A stretch of DNA of 64,000 nt. It comes from Bryopsis sp. KO-2023. Its lineage: Eukaryota; Chlorophyta; Ulvophyceae; Bryopsidales; Bryopsidaceae. Positions 1-10,997 of the stretch are shown one piece after another; the first letter of the stretch is position 1, and every line of letters starts with the position of its first letter. The notes under the pieces were generated by a model. That model saw only the letters and a list, made by a program, of their open reading frames with translations. It was not told where the DNA came from and did not search any database. Made by a program: the position numbers and the translations under genes. The stretch covers positions 3,472,001-3,536,000 of the forward strand of contig BSYQ01000001.1 in NCBI GenBank assembly GCA_030272585.1, read 5' to 3'.

Positions 1-206
1 CTCTTTTCACAACCTGACAAATGAAAAAATCAACAAACGTTTTTCGAGGAAACCTCCACCAAGAAACATCGGATTCGCCCTAAAATTTTGTGGCCGTACG
101 TATCTGACACGAAAAGTCGGACAGATATCGTATCCATGGCGTTGACATTCGTATCTCTTTGCCAACCCGCACCCGACCCAGCAAATCTGCCATCCACGCC
201 CACAAA
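1..206. other. Upstream region of the PDZ protein gene
   Basis: No gene recognised. This stretch precedes the first in-frame ATG of the PDZ gene at 207 and presumably holds its promoter and 5' UTR. Open frames here on both strands lack family resemblance. Confidence 0.4.
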
Positions 207-1330
207 ATGTCGCTGTGCGGAACGCGCCACTTGAAACTTTGCTGCGCCTCCAGTGGCTCGCGCCCGCAGCGATCGACTTACAATGTCGGCCGCGTCCCGC
301 AGACGTTCGGCAGAACCCCGCGTCAGGCAGCACTGGACCGCACTGTCGCAACCAGATGCGCTGCCGAAACCGAAGTAGAAACGGCTCCTTCCGACACTAA
401 GGTGTGCTTATGGGAGTCTAGGAATTGTCTCGCCATGCTTTGTTATTGAGTAACTTGTTAAGAAGTTTTGGCTTTTATTTTTGGCGTGGCGACTTTTCAG
501 GACGTGGTTCCTCCTGGTTGTGCACGGTATGAAGTGGCTCTTAACAAGCCCCTTGGAATGGTTCTGGAGGCAGACAAAGAGAATAACATCTTCGTGGTAT
601 GGAGAAAAATTGTGTAATGAAACACTTGCAAAAGTGTGAAATTGAATCCATCGTCTTCATATCAGAAGCGTGCTGCCGCATGCATGATCATAAAAGTGTT
701 GAAAACTCGGCAATTGTTCCTAGGCTGAGATCGTCCCAGGAGGCAATGCAGAGATTTCTGGAAAGATCTCAGTGGTAAGCGGGGATAACAACGATAAGCT
801 GTGGAAAAAGAAATCGGGGAAGGACTTGGTGGTTGAAAATGCTCTCGATGCCTCCGGTAGAATGACAGCACAGCACATAGGCGAGGGGTTTGACATTAGA
901 AGTTGGATTTTGTTGCATTAGGGGGATCAATTGATTTCGACGAGCGGAATGATGTACACGAAAGGGCAGACATACGGCGAGACTTTTGTGAGGGGTGGTG
1001 AGAAAGTCGTGCAGATGAACGTCATGGGAGAGGTACGTTGAATGGACCAGAATCTTCACTCTTTTTCTTTATTTTTTTCTGTTGTTTGATCCTAAGAAGT
1101 AGCACACCGCAAATCTTGGCACCAGAGTCCCTCTGTCCGCGTTTTGAAATTCTAGCATGATGTATGCACCCCACGAACATCCATAAAGAAGTCATGCAAT
1201 GCAGGGATATTGAAAATTGCTTTTTTTTTATGTGATTTCTGTTGTTCAGTCATTTGATGCTGTTTTGGCTGCAATCAGCTCCAACCCCGTCACCATGGGG
1301 GTCAGGTTGGTGTTTCAACAATGCGAATAG
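207..1330 (+). CDS. Chloroplast PDZ-domain protein, plant ZKT-like
   Basis: Five exons join in frame: 207-401, 501-596, 724-774, 922-1032 and 1250-1330, all with GT-AG borders and phase 0, giving 177 residues. Residues 1 to about 55 are rich in Arg, Ser and Thr and poor in acidic residues, as in a chloroplast transit peptide. The rest is one PDZ-like fold. ARYEVALNKPLGMVLE is the carboxylate-binding strand and loop, followed by AEIVPGGNAEISG and GDQLISTSG. Plant plastid PDZ proteins of the ZKT type (PDZ, K-box and TPR) share this PDZ pattern, but the K-box and TPR parts are absent here, so this is a short PDZ-only form. Such proteins are thought to bind C-termini of plastid partners. The start at 207 is the first in-frame ATG. 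Sure of the PDZ domain and exon chain; the partner is unknown. Confidence 0.82.
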
Positions 1331-2167
1331 ACAAGGGGTTCAACGGATACATTGAGAGATTTGTGTGTGTGTGTGCCTAACCGCGGGGGATTTTTTTCTT
1401 CACCATTGTTTGTTCTTTGTTTGATTTTTTTTTAATGGAGAGAGGCAGGATTCTTTATTCTAGCAATCGCTTGTCTATTCTCGACTCTGAATCTGATTCA
1501 TGGAGTTTTGATATGAAAATTGACACTGCGGACTCCCAATGGAGCCACATCCTTCAGGGTGCCCGCCAGTTTCAAAGAGAGCCTTAGCTTGTCATCCCAA
1601 AATTTTGGCCCATTTCTAAAGTCTTTCCAGATGTCTGGGCCAATCATATCCGCCCATCCCAAATGTCGTTGCTTGCTGAGGTCCTGAGAACCTGCTTTGT
1701 CAAGACGGTTCGCAAGTTTTGTTCCCCAGAAAAAGAAAAGAAGCAATAAAAAAAAAAGTATCAGCACCAGACACTGAGCACTGTGGAATTCAACATGCCT
1801 CAGAACACTGTCCTAAACCAAGTTCAGATGTCAATCGGTGTCTGCTACTGCCGTTCTGATGAGTAGAGGGTTGCTTATTCCTTCACAAACAAGTTCAGCC
1901 TCTCTTGGACAATTCAAAACCTCCTCAACAAAGAACATTGCAGGATGTTGGGCACCACATCACATCAAGAACAAGGGAAAAATATCGACAGCTCACTTCT
2001 GTTCTGCTTCATTTTTCTGGAGAAAACACTTGGAACACACACTCACACACTACAATTAACAACACACTGAAAGTACATCCCTTCTACATCCCAGAAACCA
2101 AGCACATGCAAAAAAAAAACCCGGCCAAAACCAGTCGGAACCCTCGCGGCCCGAGATCTAACCAAAA
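1331..2167. other. Convergent intergenic region, no clear gene
   Basis: Lies between the 3' ends of the PDZ gene (+) and the SUMO-like gene (-). Contains poly-T runs. A 75-codon open stretch on the minus strand (about 1501-1728) ends in a stop but has no convincing start or acceptor and no family I recognise. A CA/ACAC-rich tract lies near 2035-2075. Confidence 0.4.
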
Positions 2168-3938
2168 CTATACGACAAAGACGTCGATCTTATCTTGTTC
2201 TTCGCACTCCAGCCCCTCTGGAGTGTCTGACGCCGATATCACATCATCATCGAACCTAAACTGCAGTTTGTCGTTCTCTTCCACCCATCCTTTCGAGACC
2301 GCATGGTTTTTGTAGCGAGAAAAAAGGGATTCGAATTCCTCATCCATGCCGATTCTGACCTTTGCAGACCGCCGCGAACTGTCTTGACACACCAGCACTA
2401 TCTTCCCCGCCAAATCATCCCGTTGTTTTGTGGCTTCATTATCCTCATCATCTAAAATCGCACGAACAATACATGCAGCTAATCAGCCAGACTGGAAGCA
2501 AGCCCCACACAAAACAGCCAGCAAAGGAAGTGAAGCGATCTTTCCCTGACATTCATTCATGTCAAAGACAGCAACAAAACTCAAGCACAAAAACGCAAGA
2601 CTGCCTTCCCATCGCCGACAAATTGAAATCGAATGCTCCAGGTGTGGGTCAAGGACTGAACAACAGGATTTGAACTGTCATGCTTAATTTTCAAAACAAT
2701 GCATACATCTGTTTTAAATAAAATTCTTTCCTCGAAATGCATTTTTTCTGCAGCCCACCTTGGGTGGGGTCCTCTGCGGACGTCTCGACTTTCTCCCCGT
2801 TTTCGCCACCCTTCTCTTCCTCATCTTCATCTTCGCTCGGCTCCTCCACTTCCTTAATGTTTTTTATGAAATCGTCCATCATGGCAGCCAACTCCGTTTG
2901 CTGCTCTCTTGCAACTTCGTTCACTGGCACTTCTTGAATAAGATTCTCACTTCGTTGGCTGAACAAAAAACAAAGCAAAAAAACATCAGCAAAGTCTAGC
3001 ATGCACGGAATTTTTCCTCCCATACAAGCTTGCCAACAAGAATAGGACCATCCAAAAGGCTGTATGATTGACTGAGCATAAAGAAAAAATGAATATTAAA
3101 AAAAAAAAGAATGAAAAAAAGAATATAAATATATATAGCTACATATATCTATCTATATATATATAGCTGGGGACCTCTCAACTATTTCTCAACTTTATAT
3201 TGTTCCCTTTGTGGTAAAGAATGCACCCATCCTCCAAACATCGACAACCCCCATTGACTTCATGCATTTTGATATGCCATATACGTGGCCGAAAGCTGAT
3301 TTCAACTCACGCTTTAGCCGGTTTCTCTGTGATGCTGTGCTCTGCCTTCCGTTTTCCCTTCCCAACAGGTGTGTAGGAGCCGCTGTAGTCATCTGATGAA
3401 TCGTTTGCATTGTTGTTGTTGGGAGGGGATTCGTCGTCTGACAACAAGCTCAGACACATTTTTTTCGCCGGTGGGCACGCTGCACAGGCAAGCAAACACA
3501 TTCCATCTCATTTGGCTGGGGGGTTCTTATCGCTTTGTATCTGACGAGGTCTGGACGGCCACCACCAGCAGGGCTGAGGTTGAATTCTTTCAGGTTTTGG
3601 AAAAATAAGGTATATCATTGCATGCATGCATCCATCATTCCCAGATGTAGTGTGCTCTTGAAGGCCAAAGGTGGTGTGGTCATCTCAGGATTTCTGTAAT
3701 GGGTCGAGCATCGTCGTCAAATACAGTACAAAAACGTCCTTGCCAGTCGAATTGTACACGAATACGGATTTAAGGCTCCATGTCTGACGGGTGCTTTCTG
3801 CGTTCTTACTCGTTGTCCCTCGTAACGAGACGCAAGTTTCTTCTCTCGCTGAGCAGAAACAGTGGTGCAACTCGAACCTGGTGTTTTGAGCGAATCCTCC
3901 GAAGCGCAGTCGTCACCGTAATCCCACAGGTCCGACAT
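2168..3938 (-). CDS. SUMO-like domain protein (Rad60/NIP45-type)
   Basis: Multi-exon gene on the minus strand. The first exon starts at the ATG at 3938 (MSDLWDYGDD). A middle exon near 3490-3310 is Ser/Asp/Asn-rich and carries a basic GKGKRKAEH stretch. An exon near 2965-2760 has a predicted helix (EQQTELAAMMDDFIKN) followed by an acidic run. The last exon (about 2413-2168) is an 80-residue ubiquitin-like fold beginning GKIVLVCQD. It ends with the typical SUMO-like tail signature DDVISASDTPEGLECEEQD and the stop. Rad60/Esc2/NIP45 proteins use such C-terminal SUMO-like domains as SUMO mimics in genome-stability pathways. There is no terminal di-Gly, so it is not a processed SUMO. Exon borders in the middle are approximate. 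Alternative: another SUMO-like-domain protein outside the Rad60 group. Confidence 0.68.
3118..3173. repeat. AT-rich TA/ATAG microsatellite in an intron
   Basis: Alternating TATA/ATAG tract inside an intron of the SUMO-like gene, next to an A-rich stretch. Simple sequence repeat only. Confidence 0.7.
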
Positions 3939-4229
3939 TTTTGCAACGAGAACGGACCCAACTGACAATACGAGGGTGGTGAAGACCTGGTATCAGTTTT
4001 TCCCAGAGCCGAGTACTGGAAACTCCTCCCAAGAAACTTGCGCCAAGGATATTCAATCGAAGCCCAGCATCGATTTTCAACGAGAGGCGACCAAGCAACC
4101 AATTTTCTTTCTTTCTTGGATGCCAATACCCCCGTACAGTACGATTTCTGCATGAAGGACTTTTGAAGTGAAAAAAACTGGTGCAACGACCCACAACCGA
4201 TTTGGTATGGTTGCTGCACGCTCGGCACG
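3939..4229. promoter_or_regulatory. Divergent promoter region
   Basis: The 291-bp gap between the ATG at 3938 (minus strand, SUMO-like protein) and the ATG at 4230 (plus strand, TPR protein) must hold both promoters. No core motif could be assigned with confidence. Confidence 0.5.
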
Positions 4230-7200
4230 ATGATACAGAAGCTAACCAAAAAGTTCATCAACGAGCCCTCTGTGAGTACACGTGGAAGGCCGTTTTCGGC
4301 GTGTTTCCGTCAGCTTTGGGCTTTTTGAGGGGCGAAAAGTGTGACCTCTGTAATAACAGCTTCTCAATCCTTTTTCGCTTGTTTTTGATAACAGAAGAGC
4401 ACCTCAGAAGGAAAAGAGAGCTCTTTCGACACTCCACGTGGTTTGGAAGAGGCTCTGTTGTCCTTTCTGGCTGGCAGCAGCACCGGAGTGAGTCTTTTTG
4501 GGAGGGGAAAAAAATAAACAGGGACTGAGCTGGACACAAACTGGTGTTTTTTTTCAGTTCAGACTGCCACACAGAAAATCTTATTTTCTTCCTCTCCGGA
4601 AACTCTTAATGAAAATTGGGCTAGGCTGGCTGCAACAAAAATGAAAAAACTGGTGCAACATGAGTTTCGGGACATCTTTCCAACAAGGATTGACTTTCTC
4701 CATCCCTGCTGCAAATGCTGATCTTCTCGAACCACCCTTGAGCTTTGGCTGATTGAGAGAGTCAGTCCATGGGGTTTCCCAGTGACATTGACATATGACT
4801 GACAGAACGCTTGCTGGCAATGCTCTTAACAGAAATCCAGCTCACAGCCGTCTCCATTGGATTCGATCTGCGAAGCTTTGGCGTTGGATTCGAAGTATCA
4901 AGAGGTGGGAAAAGTTCTGAGCGGGTCGCTGTTCAACACGGAAAGCTTCGGAAGTCAGAAACATTGGGAAGGGACTTGCTTGGAGTCTCCAGAGCAGTGG
5001 TCCAAAGTGAGACTGCTCCTCGCAAGATTGCTGGAAGAATGCCCACCGGAGCCTCTGTTGTATATTCTCTTGGTCAAGACGAATTTGAGGACGGGCCCCT
5101 CCGCTTTTCCCGCCACCGTCCAAACTGCTAGGTGACTTCCTTTTTTTTTTGGGGGGGGGAGGTATTTCTTTGATCGATCCAGCATTTCTTTCCACATGGT
5201 GCTATCCATATCCCAAGACAAAATTTTTGGACATGAATGGAGTTGGCAGCATTGCTACCATAGAGCACAATCATTATCAAGATCTTCAAAATCTATATAT
5301 AGATATACAGAAGGAAGTCCAGCATGGGTGTTGAACGAACTGGAGTGGCTTGAGTAGATGGGAATTCTCGAAAAAATGAATGGATTGGCTGAATGTCATC
5401 TTTCAGCGGAACAAAAAGCGACTCTTTTGCTTTTCAGGGAGGGATTAGCTGCTTGCACTCTCGAAACTCCTGAGTGGCTGAGGGACCAGTGCGAAAAAAC
5501 TTTGGCAGTGTCCTTGAGCGCCATGGCCTCCCGTGGATCGTTGGACTTATCAGATCGAGTCAAATACAGGTGAGGGAATGTTTTCCGGTCAAAAAAGCAA
5601 AATCTGGTTGTCATCAGGATGAGCTGATTTCACAAGGCAGGTGGTTCTTGGTGAATGCAACATATTCGGTCGTTTGTGATGGATTTTCTAGACAGCAAGC
5701 TGAAAAGATCTTGATGTCGCTGCTGGAGCGTCATCAGGACGACCCCATCGTGCTGTACAACCTGGGGTTGCTGTTCGCGGAGGATCGACAATACGGGCAA
5801 GCTCTGAAGTATGCGCGAGCCGCCTTGTCCATTGCTCAGGTGTCCTTTGGACCGGCATCGGCACTCGTGGCTTTGATACTCTCAGGCAGGTACAACCGCT
5901 GAGAAGAGTCAGACAAGCTTCCCTGAGATTCGAGTTCATTTTTTTTCCAGTTTTTCTAATAACAGTAGCACGATGCAGTTCTGGCACCTCTCTTATGGAT
6001 CAGATCTTATGGATCTCTTATGGCTTGTTGCCAGCAGGTTCTTTTTTTTTTTAGATGGAGCCTCAGCCCACAACCTCTTAGGACCAGACATTTTCTTCCT
6101 TTTTAATTTATTATTTTTATTATTATTATTTTTTTTTGGGGGGGGGGTCAGGCTTGATGAAATTCTAGGGACTTATTCAGAGTCGATTGTCGATACGATT
6201 CACTAAGTTCCCTGTTTTTTCATTTTTTATCCTTGTAGACGTGAGTTGAAATCCGCCTTGGCGGTGATCGACTACGGGCTGCTGGAGTGTGCTTCGCTGT
6301 TTAAACATTTGCTCATTTTGATCAAAGCAAAAATTCACCTGGCTATGGGTCGTTCCCACAAGGCCATCGAGACTGTCGGTGAATACTTGAAGGGAGTTCA
6401 ACCTGCGGACGGCAACGGATCACAGGATACCTCCACACTGGAAGCTGGAAGGGTAGGTCTGACTCGTAATTGTCTCAGTTTCTGTGCGGAATTTGTCTTG
6501 GCGGTGAAATGCCCTTTTTTCCACCAAAGAAAAGAAATTACAAAGCATGAGTAGACCCTGCAGAAATGTCTTTGGAAGGAAAATCGCACCCTTGGAGCAT
6601 TATCGTTTGTGGATAACCTTGTTCAAGAAAGTCGAGGCAAATTTCTGGATCGACTGTGGCTTTTTGCTTAATCTACGAGCATTTGTTGAACAGAAATTGA
6701 TCGATTCGCTTCTCAATGGGCTCTCGTCATTCTTATAGAAACATGTTTTGACAAGGTTGTTTTTTTGTTCCATGGTGTGTGCAGCTTTGGCAAAACTTGA
6801 CGGAAGCATTCCTGCGGGAAGGTCGAATCAAGGATGCTGAGGTCTGTTTGGGTGAGATGGCAAAGGTCATGCCCAGCTCCCCGGATTACTTATTTGTAAA
6901 GGGTTTGATGAAGCAAAAGGAAAAGAGCATTGGAGAAGCCATACATAACTTTGAAAAAACGCTGGCTTTGGACCCCTCTCATGCTCCCGGAGCCCTGGCA
7001 CTCGGTGAGTGTGGAAGGAGTTTTCCTGCCCAGCTTGTTTCAAGAACAGACTACTGATTTGAGCCGTAGAGAGAGAGAGGCGGCTGTTTGATTCATCCAA
7101 AAATGAAACAAAATTCTCCCTGTTGTTCCGAATGTGAGTTGAGCAGGGGGATTTCAAGTGCGGTTAAGTTTGTTTTCGTGTTTCGTGGTTCAGGGGATGT

Positions 7201-7441
7201 GTACAGGATCAGAGGTGGGTCTGACATAGGGAAGCAGACAGGAGATCTTGTAATGGCTCACAGTTTGCTCTCTGATGGGTTGAGACAGCAGCCTGACGAA
7301 CACATGGGCTGGCGAAACTTGGGGCTGGTTTGTAAGGCACAAGGTCGAATGGAAGAGGCGAAAAAGTACCTGAAAAGTGCTGTCTCCTTGGCATCATCTG
7401 CCCCTGTTCTGAGTTTCATGTTTTTGCCACGATTTTTGTAG
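4230..7441 (+). CDS. TPR protein of the TTC7/NPG1 family
   Basis: Multi-exon TPR gene. Exons read clearly: 4230-4271 (MIQKLTKKFINEPS), 4395-4487, 4833 to about 5131, about 5313-5569, 5692 to about 5889, 6239-6451, 6785 to about 7002, and 7230-7441. The C-terminal half has TPR helices such as DPIVLYNLGLLFAEDRQYG, IKDAEVCLGEMAKVMP and HMGWRNLGLVCKAQGRMEE, ending 14 residues after SSAPVLSF. This closing block matches plant NPG1/NPGR and animal TTC7. TTC7/YPP1 holds a phosphatidylinositol 4-kinase at the plasma membrane, and plant NPG1 binds calmodulin. Oddity: the 5313-5569 exon carries an in-frame TAG at 5355-5357, and its phase does not fit the preceding exon, so an unseen exon, a small intron or a damaged allele is possible. 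The family call is secure for the C-terminal half. Confidence 0.72.
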
Positions 7442-8048
7442 AATTGCCATCCCAGTTCTTGCGTTTGTTATGTTGGCTTCGACGGGAGTCCGTGGCTTGC
7501 AGGGATGGAGTGTACAGTGAAAAAAATAATGAGTTTGGTTGATTTGATTGTGTTCTTTCCCTCTGCGGGAGCATCTCAAGTCGATTTGAGGGAGTGTTTG
7601 GGCGCTGATTGGGTGTTAGGGTGAATCTCTGGGTAGGCACCAGCCCAAAAAATTTGCCAAATTGTAACTAGACAGTAGATGTCTTTCTTTCTTTCAGAAA
7701 TCTTCCCTCGAGCACCACACTGCACATCAAACCAAGTCATCCCCTTCAATATCGCAATGCGTCGCGCCGTTGTGTCGAATCTGCAGAATTTACACAAACT
7801 TTACTTCGAACTGACAACCAGGCAGTTGAACAAACAAACTCAAAATTCTGCATTAGCTTTTGAAGCTGCGAACCTTGGGGCAGTATGTTTTTGATGTGCG
7901 GACCACGCATGTGTTTTCGCAACCACCAGAGTCGCAAGTATTCATGAAACGAGTTTCATCCTCGGGGCAGACCTATCGAACACAGTGTCATCAGAATTCT
8001 CAAGGGATCCTTTGTCATTGTTGCTGGGTGAGCTTTGCCCCCTTCTCT
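7442..8048. other. Convergent intergenic region
   Basis: 3' flank of the TPR gene meeting the 3' end of the small membrane-protein gene. An open stretch at 7679-7894 (+) has no family resemblance and is probably UTR. Nothing else seen. Confidence 0.4.
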
Positions 8049-8758
8049 TCAAGAGGCCATGGAAAAAAAGTAAATAATAAAAGAGGGGGCGGGGTTTAGT
8101 GTAATGTTTGGAAGCACCATAAATGTTACTTGGAATATCTGAGCTTTACTACGTGAATTTGTGAAGTGATGCATTCTGTGCCTTGTTTTTTTCGGGTGAG
8201 CGTCGAATGCAAGAGTGTGCGTTCCCACCTGAGAGCTAAACTTGCGGCCGCACTCCGGCTCGTACTTGTAGAACGATTTCCAGACGCGATTCTTGTGAAT
8301 CCTTATCTTTTTGCACCCGCTCATTCCCACACGTGAGACAGCCGCCACTCCAAGCACCACAGCCAGGAGAACGAAAATGTTCCCTCCTCCTCCATTTCTC
8401 TTTCCGTGTTTCTCTTCCCTCGATCGTTCTGGAATGTCAGTAACTATGGGCACTCGGGGAAGCTTGGGGGCCGGAGGCAAAGTCAGCTTTAATGCTGGCA
8501 TGATCACTTTCCCTGCATCCTTTTTCTGGACGTCTGTGTGCTGCCATTGCAAGTTATCGAGGAGCGGAGCGGACAGGTTGACCTGGGGGTTATGATTCGT
8601 CAGGCGAAGGACCACTTATAGAGGAGCTGTTAAACAACACCGGTTGAGAGCAAGCCGACCAAATGCACCTTGTCTGGTGTTGGACGGTTGGACGCCTTGC
8701 TGTGGATAGCCGTCGCGCACAGCAGCAAAAGCGTCAGCGACAAACTCGCATTCGTCAT
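8049..8758 (-). CDS. Hypothetical type I single-pass membrane protein
   Basis: Not recognised as any family. An ATG at 8758 opens a clear signal peptide (MTNASLSLTLLLLCATA). A second open stretch (about 8608-8049) starts after a splice acceptor. It holds a Pro/Leu-rich, probably extracellular segment (LKLTLPPAPKLPRVPIV), a basic/Gly patch, one membrane segment (NIFVLLAVVLGVAAVS) and a basic tail (CKKIRIHKNRVWKSFYKY). Signal peptide, ectodomain, membrane segment and basic cytosolic tail fit a type I topology. Joining the two pieces in frame needs a very short intron (26 nt by my reading), so the junction is unsure. The true stop may lie earlier than 8049, since the last 50 residues look like read-through sequence. 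Confidence 0.45.
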
Positions 8759-9173
8759 TGCCCTAGACTTACAGTCGGGGGTTGGGACGCCTTGCTATCG
8801 TCAATCACAAGCTCGTCTCAGCAGCGGAAATGGCTGTTTCTGAGAAGAGGGCGCGAGAGTTGACCTGAGATTCAGAACTCAACAAAAAACCACGGTTTCG
8901 TTGCGAACGAATGGGCCACCAGCAAGACATATTTGGAAGTAATTGCGGGAAAGATGCCCAAATCGGTTCAGATTATGACGTCTAGGGGAAGTGGATGTTC
9001 TGGAAGAAACACGCTCTTGGCTGATACTGGACAAACTGTACAAGTGATCGCAGTCATTGTGACGATTCCATGGCAGTGTGGGAAAGGCATGAACCAACAT
9101 TTGAAATCCTATGCAACCCAGGACAAAAAGAGCACAATCGAATAAAACAGAAACTGTTCATCCAAATAACGCC

Positions 9174-10503
9174 TCACTCCCAGGGCGATAACTGATTGGA
9201 CAATGATGTCAGGGGGACATAAACAACTTCCATGATTTCCTTGCTTTGCACACTGCCATCCAAGGCTCTGACGACCATGGTCAGGTTCTGCATCGTTCCT
9301 TTGGGCCCAACTGGGATCAACAGTCTTCCTCCAACCTTGAGTTGATCCACCAGAGGCTGCGGCACCTGTGTGAGATATGAACAGATAAGGTGCTTCTTAT
9401 CCAATTGAAAACATCAGTGAGCAAGCAACGGAATGACTAGCCTTGCCACCATACGCACCTCCGGAGCAGCCGCACCCACATGTATGCAATCGTACGGAGC
9501 GCATTCAGAATACCCTATCTGTCCATCGCCCTGTCAGCACAGCATGCTTCACACTTGGATCGCGTTTCGGATCATTCATCCGGTTTGGATATTCTACTGA
9601 CGGTTATCCACAAGACAATCCGGGGTTGTTTCAGCACCAACCTTAATGATTTTGAGATTTCCGGTCTCCATCATTTCTTTTGCAAACTCCAGCTGTTCTA
9701 CACATTGGGTTGATCGCTTCACCAGTTCTGTGACGTGCTCCACTCCCAGCACTCTAGAAATACATAGGCAAACACACACACACTGCACACCCCAACCACC
9801 CCAAAATAGCAACCCTCCTGGCTTTAACTTATCCAATACCATGCCTTTTCCTTCCTTTTCCACCCAGTGGCTTATTGTGAATAGCATCATTCAGTGCATT
9901 GCAGGATCCTCCCGAACGAGTTTACCTGCCCTTGTCGCCATCTCGGACCATGTATGCCATGACTGCAGTGAGATAGCCGCTGCCACTGCCAACATCCAGA
10001 ACCTAGGCAGTGAAAATTCGTTGCTAATCTCCCACACATCTTCCCAACAACTGACAAGAGAGCCTCTACCTCTCGAGGGCAGCCGGCAGCCTCAATAGAT
10101 TACCCTTGCACCAGGCTTCAGAACTTCAGCCAGAAGCTCAAGACAATGTGCATGCATGTGTGGTGCAGATATGGTCGCTCCGAATCCTATCGGAACTGGA
10201 GCGTCCTGATAGGCACTGTAATTGAACAAACAGCGAAAACCTGGTTCACTCAACCGTTGATTGCTCCCCCCCCCCCTTTTTCTTCCTCCATCTGAGCCCA
10301 ACATTAGACATCTGGAAAGATTTAACACTTATCTCTTTTCTGGGCACGAATAATCCTCGATCTACTGATTTCATGGCATCTTCCACAGCTTGGTTTTTCA
10401 AAATCCCCTTCCCTGTGTGTCATCAACACAACATCCATTCACTCACAACCAGCTCTTTTCGATCGCGCAACGTTCGGAAAGAGGGTGCATCCCTTCTTTC
10501 CAT
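9174..10503 (-). CDS. PCMT: Protein-L-isoaspartate O-methyltransferase
   Basis: Repair enzyme that uses S-adenosylmethionine to methylate L-isoaspartyl residues in damaged proteins. Exons on the minus strand, in order: about 10503-10447 ([10 protein letters not shown]), about 10412-10334 ([19 protein letters not shown]), about 10218-10105 ([18 protein letters not shown]), about 10002-9926 with SAM motif [18 protein letters not shown], about 9766-9643 ([14 protein letters not shown]), about 9511-9455 ([14 protein letters not shown]) and 9365-9174 ([19 protein letters not shown]). All diagnostic PCMT blocks are present in order, so the enzyme is probably active. No targeting signal is seen, which suggests a cytosolic form. 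The start at 10503 follows an in-frame stop, but an upstream leader exon is possible. Exon 1 joins exon 2 best with a 30-nt intron. Confidence 0.88.
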
Positions 10504-10997
10504 CAGGAGCTTTGATTAGAATCAAATTGCATGCGACGTCTCTTTTCCAGACGTCGCCAAGGTGTATGTCGACTATCGATCGATTGTTCGCTTACGTTTA
10601 AGAGCCGTCACCATGGCGCCGTTCATTGTACCCGTGGCGATGGCAGAAAAACAAGCAAGGCCCTTCAAAATAAACCGTCAAGATGCACACTCAAAGAATC
10701 ATACCCCACCCCAGCCATTGCCGAACAGTCACCATCTATGGGGGAGCTCTTATGATTGCTTTGATTGAAGCGCAGCCAAGAGAGAAAAAACGTGAAATGC
10801 TGTTTGCTGGGCAACCTCTTTGCAGCAAACCACATTGCCTCACCAAGGCTGGGCGAAACCCACGCAAACAGTGCATGCCGAAAGTGCTGCACTCTCAACT
10901 CTCAACAGATTTTTCGAAGGAAAATGGCGAGGGTGGACGCACATTGCGGATTATCGAAAAGACCTTGGGTCATCCCCCAGTTTAAACCGTTGCGGCG
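10504..10997. promoter_or_regulatory. Divergent promoter region of PCMT and MATE genes
   Basis: 494 bp between oppositely oriented start codons. Open frames here on the plus strand lack family resemblance. No core element assigned. Confidence 0.4.

Noticed and set aside
1498-1767. Minus-strand open frame (89 codons) with GWADMIGPDIWKDFRNG
   Set aside because: It begins at a GTG in a T-rich stretch, and no splice acceptor or family match was found. Kept only as a mention in the intergenic entry.
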